From NCBI RefSeq assembly GCF_023343835.1, contig NC_064433.1, forward strand, positions 68,532,032-68,596,031: DNA of 64,000 nt, read 5' to 3'. A model generated the notes under the pieces. The model ran no database searches and was not told the origin of the DNA. It worked only from the letters and a program-made list of their open reading frames with translations. Made by a program: the position numbers and the translations under genes. The stretch comes from Lagopus muta (Eukaryota > Chordata > Aves > Galliformes > Phasianidae). Below, one piece after another: positions 54,807 through 64,000 of this stretch (positions are counted from its first letter, which is position 1; the number at the start of each line of letters is the position of its first letter).

Positions 54807-55334
54807 CAAGCTACTTCAAAAGTAATGCCTCCTGTTTTATAGTGACGTTAGAGGCAATGCTGGCAGTATGGCTGCAGAGGCTGAATCTTCCCACCAATAA
54901 TCCATTACATTTTCTTGCTGTGAGACAGATGGTAGCAGAGGGACAACCTGACTAAATAACGTCTGTACTGGAAGTGTGGAGGCAGCAAAGGTGTGTCATC
55001 AAATTCCTCCGTGTGAAAAAAAATGGCACCCATTGACATTCACTGACATTTGGAGACCAAACAGTAGCTGTGAGCACAGTGAGGTGGTGGGTGGTGCATT
55101 TCAGGAGTGGCAACGGTGACAGTGGATCACCTCTGATGGTACAGATTTTTACAAACGCAGCATGCAGGTTCTTGTTCAGCACTGATGAAAATGCACAACT
55201 AATCATGGTGATTATGTTGAAAAACAGCATTTTGTAGCTGAGAATTTGCTGCATTCAATACTCTTATCGTGCTCTTTGTATCTGTTACAATTTCCACAGA
55301 AATAAATAGGAAGCATTACTTTCAGAGCAACCTA
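54807..55334 (+). mobile_element. Non-autonomous mariner-type DNA transposon
   Basis: The ends form imperfect terminal inverted repeats. The left end reads CTACTTCAAAAGTAATGCCT (54811-54830). The right end, reverse-complemented, reads AGGTTGCTCTGAAAGTAATG. The interior keeps a broken piece of mariner transposase coding sequence, with words such as GGAGACCAAACAGTAGCTGT and GTGAGGTGGTGGGTGGTGCA. It is about 530 bp against roughly 1.3 kb for a full mariner, so it is an internally deleted, immobile copy. It resembles the mariner described from chicken (Galluhop type). A TA lies at 54805-54806; the right target duplication is not clear. Confidence 0.85.
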
Positions 55335-56135
55335 CAGATGTACCTCATTATACCTTCATTTATCATGCTTATTTGATATATAATTAGATGAATGTTATGA
55401 CATATACATGTTAAATGTAGACTTTTTTTTTTGTATGATGCCTTTTTCCTTTAAAAGTGTTAGATTACTACATTACAGCTACATAGTAATTTTTGCAGTG
55501 TTTAGTATAGATTGTTGTTTCAAATTTGGGACATTTTAAGAGAAAATGCTAGAACTAGCTTTGAAAATAATAGGATAGCAAAACTACGAGTTTTCATATA
55601 TAGTTCTGCAGCTTAGCCTGGGTAAATTACAGCCAGGTTAAACTACTGCAAGAGAACAACAGCCCTGTGAGGTTAGGCTTGAGTTGTATATGGCTCCAGT
55701 GCATGTTGTCAGAACTGAAACTCCTTCTCATAAGCAATGGAATACTTCCACGCTTCTCAAACTATCCAGTGCTGAAAAAGAAACTGCATTGTGAGAATGC
55801 ATTAAAAGGCTCCAGGAAGATTTAGATTCTTCCTCACTGCAAAGTAGTTTACTTATCAGCACATGTGAAATGTTCTCTGATCCCTAGGCAGATTCTTTGA
55901 CCATTCTGAAGGAAAATTAAACACAGCTGAATTTGGTGATGAAAACATGGGGAAGGGTGACTACAGAGAGAAGGCAGAATAGAAGATAACATTGGGTCAG
56001 AGCGTGAGTTAAGCTTCTATAAAATGTATTCCCAAACAAACCCTTAAATAGTAAAATGCGTGCTAGTGATTACAATAAATAGACAAAAAAAAGCATGAAG
56101 TGATGTTTGAGTTCTGGTCTGAATTTGCTAGTCAC

Positions 56136-56646
56136 TGCGTGGTGGGATAACCCTAGTTGGCAGCTATCACCACAAAGTCGCTTATGAACTCCTCCTCCCA
56201 GTGAGAGGGGGAAGAAAATCAGAAGGGCAAAGTGAGAAAACTTGTGGGTTGAGATAAAGGCAGTTTAATTTGCGAAGAAGAACAGGAGAAAAAAATAGGT
56301 GACATGAAGGCAATCACGCACCACCAGTGGAGAGATGTCTAGTCCATTCCCCAGGCAACGGCAATTAATGGGGAAAAAAAAAAAAAAGCAACAAACTCCT
56401 GTCACAGCTTTATGGCTGGGAATGACATTATCTGCTCTGGAATATCACTTTGGTCATTGTGGTTCAGGGGGTCTGGCTGTACAGCCCCAGTGAGAAACAG
56501 AAAATGCCTTGATGCTGCGTAAGCAGCGTCCAGCAACAGCTGCAGTGTTGCTGTGCTATCAATGATGTATTGGTCATCAGTCTGAAACACAGCACCACAG
56601 AAGCTGCTGGAAAGCAAAATAATCCCATCCAGCCAAATCCAGTACA
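56136..56646 (-). mobile_element. Solitary ERVL-like LTR
   Basis: On the minus strand a block of about 510 bp starts TGTACTGGATTTGGCTGG and ends CCCACCACGCA, so it has TG...CA ends. The start resembles a widespread bird LTR beginning TGTGCTGGTTTTGGCTGG. The interior keeps a TATA-like CATAAAGC and the stretch GGTTATCCCACCACG typical of the far end. No gag, pol or env sequence adjoins it, so it is a recombined solo LTR. A clean target-site duplication is not visible. It lies in a SHISAL1 intron in the sense orientation. Confidence 0.8.
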
Positions 56647-57648
56647 GCGTGACAAAGCATTACACAGTTTACAATAAATCAATCATTTCACTTGCTGTAT
56701 TTGCTTATTGGATCTGATTCCTAGAGCAAACTAAACTATAATGTTTTACAAAATATTTTTCCTGAAAATAACTCAAATCCTGAGCATGAAAGAGCCTTAT
56801 CTCTACAGCAATACTTAGGATAAAAGTAATGTAGCTGAAAGGCTGTGGGTTGTCTGTTGCAAAGATGGCAGCTGTTTCTGGAGTGGATTTGCATGTGCAA
56901 ATTCTCATCCTGTTTTTAAAAGGCATTACTGAACAGGTTGATGATATAGATGCTCCTATCTCTGTTCCTACTAATTTCCGGAGAATAGTCTGCTATGCTT
57001 CAACAGACTGATTTGAGCTCATCTTAAAATTTATCCAGTCTACCATAAAAAGTAAACAGCCAGTGTATATGAAGCTGCTACTGCAGCCTTACCTGTTCAT
57101 GGTTAAACTGTGCAATTTTTTTTCTAATTTAGTCACATAATTTTTCAAGTACCAGAATTTTCAGAATGGCTGATCATTATAAGCTTTCCAAATAAATCCA
57201 TACAAATACTCACATATTTACATTTTACTTAGCACAACACCAATCATCTGAGAGTCTCTGACAATTTTGCTATGTAAACATTCATATTTTAATTGAAAGG
57301 ATAATTAATGTAACATGCAAATAATGTCAAATTTTGCTTGCTAGTATAAGCTTCCATGCCATCCCTTATGTATTTCAATCCATTACATGAATCTAACTAT
57401 CAATATTCCTGTACAGTAAAAATAGGCATTACAGTGGCCTGAGAGGATATTCTTACCGTATGACTGCATGCTGCTTCTCCCTCTATTAGACACTCCCTGT
57501 TCAGTTAGTACAGTTAATAAACGTCCATGTATTCTGAAATTGTGCATCACTGTGATAAAACAAAATCAGTCTGAAGTTTTAGTATGCCCAATTTGATTTT
57601 ATCTTTTTTTTTTTTCCTTCATGGGGTCACAGTCTATTTCTCTTACAT

Positions 57649-57692
57649 ATTTCTATCTATTTCTATTATATATTTCTATTATAACTATTTCT
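57649..57692. repeat. Imperfect TATTTCTA repeat
   Basis: TATTTCTAT-type units recur four to five times with small changes, immediately before the CR1 at 57700. Confidence 0.6.
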
Positions 57693-57699
57693 GCATGCA

Positions 57700-58395
57700 T
57701 CAGGACAGGTTAGGGGATGATCTGCTGGAGATGAGCTCCGTGGAGAAGGACATGAGGGTGGGTCCTTGTTGACAACGGATTAGCCATGAGCTAGCAGTGT
57801 GCTCTGCTGCCAAAGAAGGAATGGCATCTTGGGGTGTGTTAAAAAGAGCATGGCCAGCAGGTTGAGGGAGGTGATCCTCCCTCTCTACTCTGCCCTGGTG
57901 AGGCTATGTTTAGACTACTGTGTCCAGTTCTGGGTTTCCCAGTCCAAAAGAGACAGGGATCTCCTAGAAGCAGTCCAGCAGAGAGCCACAAAGATGATAA
58001 AGCTCCTGGAGCATCTTCCATATGAGGAAAGGCTGAGTAACCTGGGTCTGTTCAGCCTGGGGAAGAGAGGACAGACTGGATCCGATAAATGTTTACAAAT
58101 ATCTAAAGGGAGTTAGGAGGCAAATAGATGAGGCCAGACTCTTCTTGGTGATGTGTACCTATAGGACAAGGAACAATGGCCGAAACTTGTACATAGGAAG
58201 TTCCATACTAACATGAGGAAGAACTTCTTTACAGAATGGGCAATGGAGGAGCACTTGAAAAGGTTACCCAGAGAGGTTGTGGAGTCTTCTGCGAAGATAT
58301 GAAGATCTGTTTGGATGCCTACCTGTGCGACCTATTATAGGGTCATGCTTTAGCAGGGAGGTCCCTCCCAACCCCCACAGTTCTGTAATTCTAAC
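57700..58395 (+). mobile_element. CR1 LINE, 0.7-kb 3' fragment
   Basis: The CR1 ORF2 C-terminus is recognisable in translation ([17 protein letters not shown], then [20 protein letters not shown]). It is followed by the 3'UTR and a terminus CCCCCACAGTTCTGTAATTCT. It is 5'-truncated. Confidence 0.93.
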
Positions 58396-58838
58396 CACAC
58401 AGCTCAAGCTGCCGAATTTTAGCCTCATCCTTAGCCACCACCACAGTACCAGACCTACTGCCACTGTTTCCTTTTCTGACACAAAGGAGTTTGGGCCCTG
58501 AGAAAAGCTGTTCTGGGAACTTGCCTGTTAACTTCTGCCCTTTCCTTCTGCCTGCAGAGCCAATTGCACTTCAAATTAATGAGTGCAGTTTACAAGCATG
58601 CGTATAGATTTAAGAACTTGAGTATTTGTACGTCAAAGATTGGAAGTGAGGCACAGTTTCACAGGTGAAAATCTGAAAATCTAGGAAACTCAAGAAGTTT
58701 TGCCTTTAGATTTTCATTTCAGCTCAGTTTAAGAATGCTGTCTGTATAATTTCAGTGACAGTAGCAATCTCTTTTTTCCCCTCATCACTCTCAGTGCATT
58801 AAGCCATTAGTTTTCCTTTATGGAAGCTGATCCTAGGC

Positions 58839-58859
58839 AAAAAAAAAAAAAAAAAAAAA
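58839..58859. repeat. Poly(A) tract, 21 bases
   Basis: An uninterrupted A run in a SHISAL1 intron. Confidence 0.9.
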
Positions 58860-60084
58860 GTACACACATGCTGTCTACAAAATAACAAATAATAAATGTT
58901 ATCCTTTCATTCATGTCCCATGAAAGGTCATTTAGCAATGGTTTAAACCTAATCCTACAGATGTCAGTAGTAAAATTCCCCAGTGAGTGGAACTTAGCTA
59001 GCATGAAAGACTTGTGGTGACTCCAAATGAAGCCTGCACTCTACACTGACTACTACTATTGGTAGGTACATTACATAAGAACTAAAGGTCATATATAACT
59101 AGTTTCAAATAAAAAACTGTATATCAGAGGCACCAAGTTTTGTCTCCTAAGAAAAAAATATGTCAAGCCATTGGCTTTTTGCTTGTGTTTGAGGTAACAG
59201 GTGTTTATGTAGCAGCAGATTACTACTGTTTGCAAGCATAGTGCTATCATCCATTCTACTCGAACACAGATATATTTAAATTATCTAGGGGAAAATGATT
59301 GGAAAAGTGAAGTCTCAGGTGGTCTCTAGTAGAAGCCCCCTAAAATGAGCAGTAAAAGTATGAAAACATAATAAAAATCAAAAGAAGAGACCAGAACAGC
59401 TTTGTGATGTTTGATCAGTGGGATATAATCACTGAAGTCTTCTTGAATAACTGACTTTTCTTTTACACCAGGGAAATAGCTTTCTGAAATGACCTGAACC
59501 TGAAAAAACACAAAGAGATTGCTCTGATCTCCCATGCCTGATTCTTGTGCACATGAGGCTGGTAGAAATGAAAAGACTCCACAAGAAAATAAAATTTTAA
59601 TATTACACCAACAAGTAATTTAGCTGATAATAGTGTAACATTTTTCACAAAAGGAGATTAGATCTATAGCTAGGTAATTATTTATCCTTAGTAAGAATCA
59701 AGCTGAACATTTGCAAACAAGCACCAGTACTGTGGGAAAGAAAATCCATACATCAAATAACTGATGGGGATATAACATTGCACATTACAGACATCACACA
59801 TATGCAATAATATGCCAACTCTTACTGAAGCACAAAGATATCTGAAGATATATAATCTCTGGTAAAGTTTTAAGCATGGTGATTATGGATGCGGTGCGGT
59901 ATAAGGGAATATGGAGCAATGATGGAAAAAAACATCAACCACATTTTCAGTTAAAAAGCACTTCAGGAAAGGAGGGCAAAAGAAGCCTTAGTCAGAGTTA
60001 ATAATTCCTAAGACCAAATCTATTTGGCCTGTGAATATTCACCCCTCCTTTTTGTTGTAAAAGAAAACATTCATCTATCATTAC

Positions 60085-60109
60085 TAAATAAATAAATAAA
60101 TAAATAAAT
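60085..60109. repeat. (TAAA)n microsatellite
   Basis: Six near-perfect TAAA units lie in a SHISAL1 intron. Confidence 0.9.
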
Positions 60110-60349
60110 TCCATGTCTTCAATGTCACAGATATCTTCTGAAGAACAAATGCAACTAGCAATCATAGCACTCAACTAATTCTCAATATAACAGCTGACAG
60201 ATTGCTGCAAAATCTGTGTGCTAGTACCAAATATCTAGGGCAGATCTAGTGAGTATCTACAGAAATAAACATACATTCCCTTCTAGTTCTGTCAGTTCTT
60301 CAGATTTGGGAAAATTGGCATTCTATCATGTTATACATTTTTCTTTAAG

Positions 60350-60375
60350 TATGTGTGTGTATATATATATATAAA
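60350..60375. repeat. (TG)n(TA)n microsatellite
   Basis: ATGTGTGTGT runs into ATATATATATATA. Confidence 0.85.
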
Positions 60376-60840
60376 TATAATGTAAGCTACATCATATCTG
60401 ATGTGTACTCATTTCAAATACAGTTAAAGCTCAGTGTTCAATCTTTCACGTGCACATGTGTTTTTGTGTACACATAAAAGCATACATTTGGTACCCAACT
60501 TGCTTTTTTTTCAAATAGATGATCATTCAGAAAAACAATTGGATTTTATGGTGGTGCAGATTTTGTTTTTTTCTTTTAAGTGAGCTGAAAAACTACTGTA
60601 GCAAAACAGTGTCTTTTTCTGTTCAACTATGTCATTGCCCCACCAGCTCTTCTTTCTTAAGCTGAATTTTCAATTGCATTTCACATTTCAGCCTTGGTTG
60701 TTAGATGTAAAGATGCTTTATTTGTTATTCAATTAACAACTCACTTGAACATTTTGGTTTTTTAGGAATTTGATATAAAATTGCAGCACTTTTTTCCTCA
60801 TGACATTGATAGATAAATTCAAGATATGAAAGTTAGTTAC

Positions 60841-60907
60841 CTGCTGACAAGAGTAATGAAAGCAAAACCATCAGCACATTCAAGGACTGTTGACCACAAC
60901 TTGTCAT
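60841..60907 (-). CDS. SHISAL1: SHISAL1 coding exon 1: start codon and signal peptide
   Basis: This 67-nt coding segment starts at the ATG at 60907-60905 and encodes 22 residues plus the first base of codon 23. The peptide opens MTSCGQQSLNVL and continues into a Leu-rich core ending in SLLLSA, a typical secretory signal peptide. It matches the N-terminus I recall for vertebrate SHISAL1. The exon ends at a GTAACT donor (60840-60835), phase 1. The last G joins TG at the start of the next exon to give Val23, so the reading frame continues exactly. The start ATG has A at -3. Two upstream ATGs lie out of frame or are closed by a stop. The segment is too short to stand out as an open frame by itself; it was found by searching the minus strand for the missing N-terminus. 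Confidence 0.92.
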
Positions 60908-60939
60908 TGTTGGCTTTCATTGGTCCATTAGAGAATCAC
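60908..60939 (-). other. SHISAL1: Proposed 5'UTR part of the first coding exon of SHISAL1
   Basis: Reading the minus strand, a CAG at 60942-60940 follows a weak pyrimidine stretch and a branch-point-like ATTAAC about 30 nt upstream. If it is the acceptor, the exon is 99 nt long with 32 nt of 5'UTR. That leader holds two upstream ATGs. The first, at 60928, encodes three residues and stops at TGA. The second, at 60920, overlaps that stop and runs out of frame into the coding region. The boundary is inferred and the acceptor is weaker than those of the other exons. Confidence 0.5.
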
Positions 60940-63900
60940 CTGTTTGATGAGATGCAACATCATGGTTAATCGTCTATTTCATATCACTTTCGTTTGTTCA
61001 AACATTTACTTCCCCACAGAGCTTTGGTTAATTGAAATAGCTTCACACAACAAGAAAAAAAAATATTTCTATTATTCCTTTCTCATTTTACCCTGAATGT
61101 ACAGAGCTATTTACATACTTTTCATTAACTCAGGGTATAGAGAAATCATATAAAGTATTTATTGGATATTCACACTTCCCCTGTAATCTAAGATCAGCAA
61201 GACTGTGCTTGTTTTATTCTCACATGAATGGGCTGTTGTATTATGCCTGTAAGAACCAGAAGGATATAAACAACATAAAAATAAATTATCTGCTTTGGAA
61301 GTCGATCTGTTTTACTCCAATAGAGGGTGCAGTCGTTCAGAAAGTGGGTTGAACAACTGAGATGGCTGGAAACATTTGAAAAGACTACTTTGATTCTAAT
61401 GAAAAGACTTTTGTAGAATTATTCCTATTTCTTGGTTTTCCTGGAGGACAGGGCGAGATGCGATCAGTTTGGCTGGCAGTTGTTCATAAAAAGGATAGCC
61501 TAGTTTGTTTTGCAGAAAAGCCCTACAGCTGGGGAAACGCATCTTACATCTGCATTGATTCAACATCACCAGCTGCATTTCACACAGCTATGGCAGAGGT
61601 TCTGTTCCAGCGCAAACAGCGTCACCAACACCAGCAGGAACATCTGGTACCTGTTGTCATTGCTAATGCAGACTAATGCTGATCTTCAGCATCCTGAACT
61701 CACACGGACATTGGAAAATAATAAGAAGGTAATTTGTTGGCCTGTACAACACTGGGAGATTAGCCTATACATCAGAAAACCTAGGTTTTACTACTGAAGG
61801 CTGTTGGGTTGCATCTTATACTTAGGCTGTTGAAAAAAAAAAAATTAAGGCTTTTATAAAGGAGTGACTTGGAAAAAATTAAAGGAAAATGGCATTTTAT
61901 GTCAAAAATTAAATTGATTCTGACAGCTCAAGACCAACATGATGCCAAATGCTTATGAAATCAGATAAATACAACATAATTTACTGATTGATGTCCTCCA
62001 CAGACTAGAAAAGCAAATTAAAATCCCAAGACAATTGCACCTGCATTTTAAAAAGAAGGGGAATATATCAGTTTTATAATAACTGCATTATGAGTAACAT
62101 TTGTGGGCACGGGAGGGGAGACAGTTCTATTGACAGTGCTTAGAGGCAACAGATTTCTCACTAAAAAAAATACTATGTCCAGAACAAGTAGATTCTGTAA
62201 GAAGTCATCTTAGCAGATGAAGAAAACAGATCACAGACCTATAAATCAGTGGTAACTTTTGTACAAGAAGTTGTGATAGAATGCACTGTAATCTGCAAAC
62301 ATGAATAATGTCCAAACCACTATCACACTTGTAGCTTTAAAATAAATCAATTCAAAAGGAAAAACAATTGGAGACCATGCCAGTAAGAGATGAGAAATAA
62401 TTACAGAAAATCATGAAATGCTAATTAGGAACATATTAAGAATACTTCAAAACATCAAATAAACATCAATACTGTTTGAAAAAGTCATTATCTTTCTCCA
62501 GAAGGAACATCACATCAGTTAAAACACCAAGCAGATATAAAGTCAGAATTTCATAAGAAAAGAGTAATACTGATCATAAGACAGAGATTAAGAATGTGGA
62601 AGTTTAATCAAGTGAAACAGGTACAAAGGATGAGTTACCTCCTATATTGCATAAGGAAAAATTTCCTGAGTAAACCAAAACTGCAAGAATTCTGATAGTG
62701 ATTAATTACCAGAAGGAAACCTTGGCTTTAGTAACAGTTAATTAAAGGGATCGATATGCACCTCTGTTGTGTATCTGGGAAGAGACAGATGTTTGGTAGG
62801 GCTGAGACTATTAAATATTTCCATATCAAGAATAATTTAGGATGACATTAATGAGTTGATACCAAAGTTTATAATTTTAAAACCACACTTCTGTGTAATT
62901 TGTATCTCATTATCTTAGAAGGGATGGCGAAGGAGTATATAGATCCTTTTTTTTTTTTCCCCCATTATTCCAGTGGGAAAAATATGGTAGCATTCAGAAG
63001 AAACTTAATGACATTTTAAGCAGTAAATTGCATAATCTAGGTAAATATAAGCTTGTGAGCCTGATGATGATACAGAGAAAACTAATGGAATGGTAAATAT
63101 AAAAAACAATTAATAACTAATTAAGGAGACTAATGTAATTAATGTACATCACTTTGGGCTTACAAAAAGTACATTTTATGGCTCTCAATTCTGTTATTGA
63201 TGAAAGTTGCCTAATAAAGATAGTAATAATATAGCAGATTTCAATAAAATATTTTATGTAGTAGTACGCAATTTAATAAAAAATGACGAAAATGCAAAAT
63301 AATAACACTGCATGTCAATTGTCAACAGAAGATTAACTCAGACAATAACAAAGAAGCATTTTTTTCTTTTTTAATTTCCACTCTTATAGGTAATAGAGTA
63401 CAACCTTACAACAGAAATCTAGAACATTTTCAAGATGAGGAACATTATACTTATGTCCAACAGAAGTAGCAACAATGATACTGGCATTTTAATCCAAGGG
63501 TTGTGATGTTTCAATTTTGTTAAGTGCCAGCTCAGAAGATAAAAGTGGGGAGACAAAAACAGTAAAGATCTACAACAAAATGACAGAGTTGGGTATGTTT
63601 GTGTGTAGGAACGATACAGTGCATCATCTATCAGTCATTCTGTATATACACACATGGTCATATGGAATACCATGAAACCAGAGTGAGTGTGTGTTTATTG
63701 TTCCTAGAAGGGATACAAATATATATGTGTGATACATATATATAGAGAAAGACATAGGGAAATGTTCAATTTTGTAACTACTGATTCAGTGCATTAAATT
63801 GAATATGACCATTGCAGTGAGATGGAGATACAACTAATCATTCACTACTTTACAATTATTGTTATCATTATTTTCTTTCCATACTGTTGTTCAACTAAAG

Positions 63901-64000
63901 CAATCATATTTAAGTGCATCATCGTGACGATATCTCTGAGCTCTGGAGTAGGTTGCTCCAAAAATAATGCCTCTGGAATATGGTTTGTCTTTCACATTAC
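60940..64000 (-). other. Sequence upstream of SHISAL1 exon 1, probably intronic
   Basis: No CpG island, TATA context or recognised coding segment is visible here. Vertebrate genes of this class usually start in a CpG-rich exon, so the promoter and any non-coding first exon should lie beyond 64000. Open frames near 61.4-61.8 kb on both strands resemble nothing I recognise. The last 55 bases contain a possible mariner terminus. Confidence 0.5.
63945..64000 (+). mobile_element. Possible left terminus of a second mariner-type element, cut by the window end
   Basis: TAGGTTGCTCCAAAAATAAT followed by GCCTC matches the mariner terminal inverted repeat seen at 54807-55334. The next 25 bases do not obviously match the interior of that copy, so this may be a different derivative or a chance match. 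Confidence 0.4.

Noticed and set aside
54811..55334. Mariner interior as a domesticated transposase exon
   Set aside because: The frame is broken by an internal deletion and stops, and no splice sites frame it.
61458..61797. Overlapping plus-strand frames upstream of SHISAL1
   Set aside because: No known domain, signal or splice context; frames on both strands are similarly open.

Overview
The window looks like avian nuclear DNA. It is AT-rich and CpG-poor, with no CpG island, and is littered with 5'-truncated CR1 LINE copies. It also holds one short mariner-type element whose sequence resembles the chicken mariner, and one solitary ERVL-like LTR of a kind common in birds. A galliform such as chicken is the best guess, but the species call is inference. 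There are no prokaryotic-type operons, no CRISPR array, and no tRNA or rRNA gene that I could see.

One host gene is clearly present: SHISAL1 (Shisa-like 1, formerly KIAA1644), on the minus strand. The six-frame translations show two of its exons. A third short one (signal peptide) and the terminal exon were found by reading for splice sites. In order of transcription: coding exon 1 at 60841-60907 (exon probably to 60939) encodes the signal peptide; coding exon 2 at 50746-50959 encodes the six-cysteine extracellular domain; coding exon 3 at 42516-42845 encodes the transmembrane segment and a Gln/Pro-rich cytoplasmic tail. Exon 3 ends in TG followed by a consensus donor. A strong acceptor at 16463-16465 supplies the A of a split TGA stop and opens a proposed 2.3-kb 3'UTR exon ending at AATAAA signals near 14192-14229. 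The joined frame gives 203 residues. The promoter and first non-coding exon(s) are not in the window; they should lie beyond 64000.

Layout: 1-14.17 kb is intergenic sequence downstream of SHISAL1 with three CR1 copies. 14.17-16.46 kb is the proposed 3'UTR. 16.46-42.5 kb is a 26-kb intron with seven CR1 copies (counting the one next to exon 3) and a repeat-poor stretch at 28.8-32.75 kb that looks like candidate conserved regulatory DNA. 42.85-50.75 kb is a 7.9-kb intron with a GC-rich, degenerate tandem-repeat patch and one CR1. 50.96-60.84 kb is a 9.9-kb intron with two CR1s, the mariner element and the solo LTR. 60.94-64 kb is upstream intronic sequence ending in a possible second mariner terminus.

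I found no convincing new biological system. The best leads are features of the SHISAL1 transcript: a stop codon split by an intron, tandem acceptors that could swap the C-terminus, and out-of-frame upstream ATGs. Next are the candidate enhancer cluster and a CR1 copy that lost its reverse transcriptase core and two endonuclease catalytic residues.
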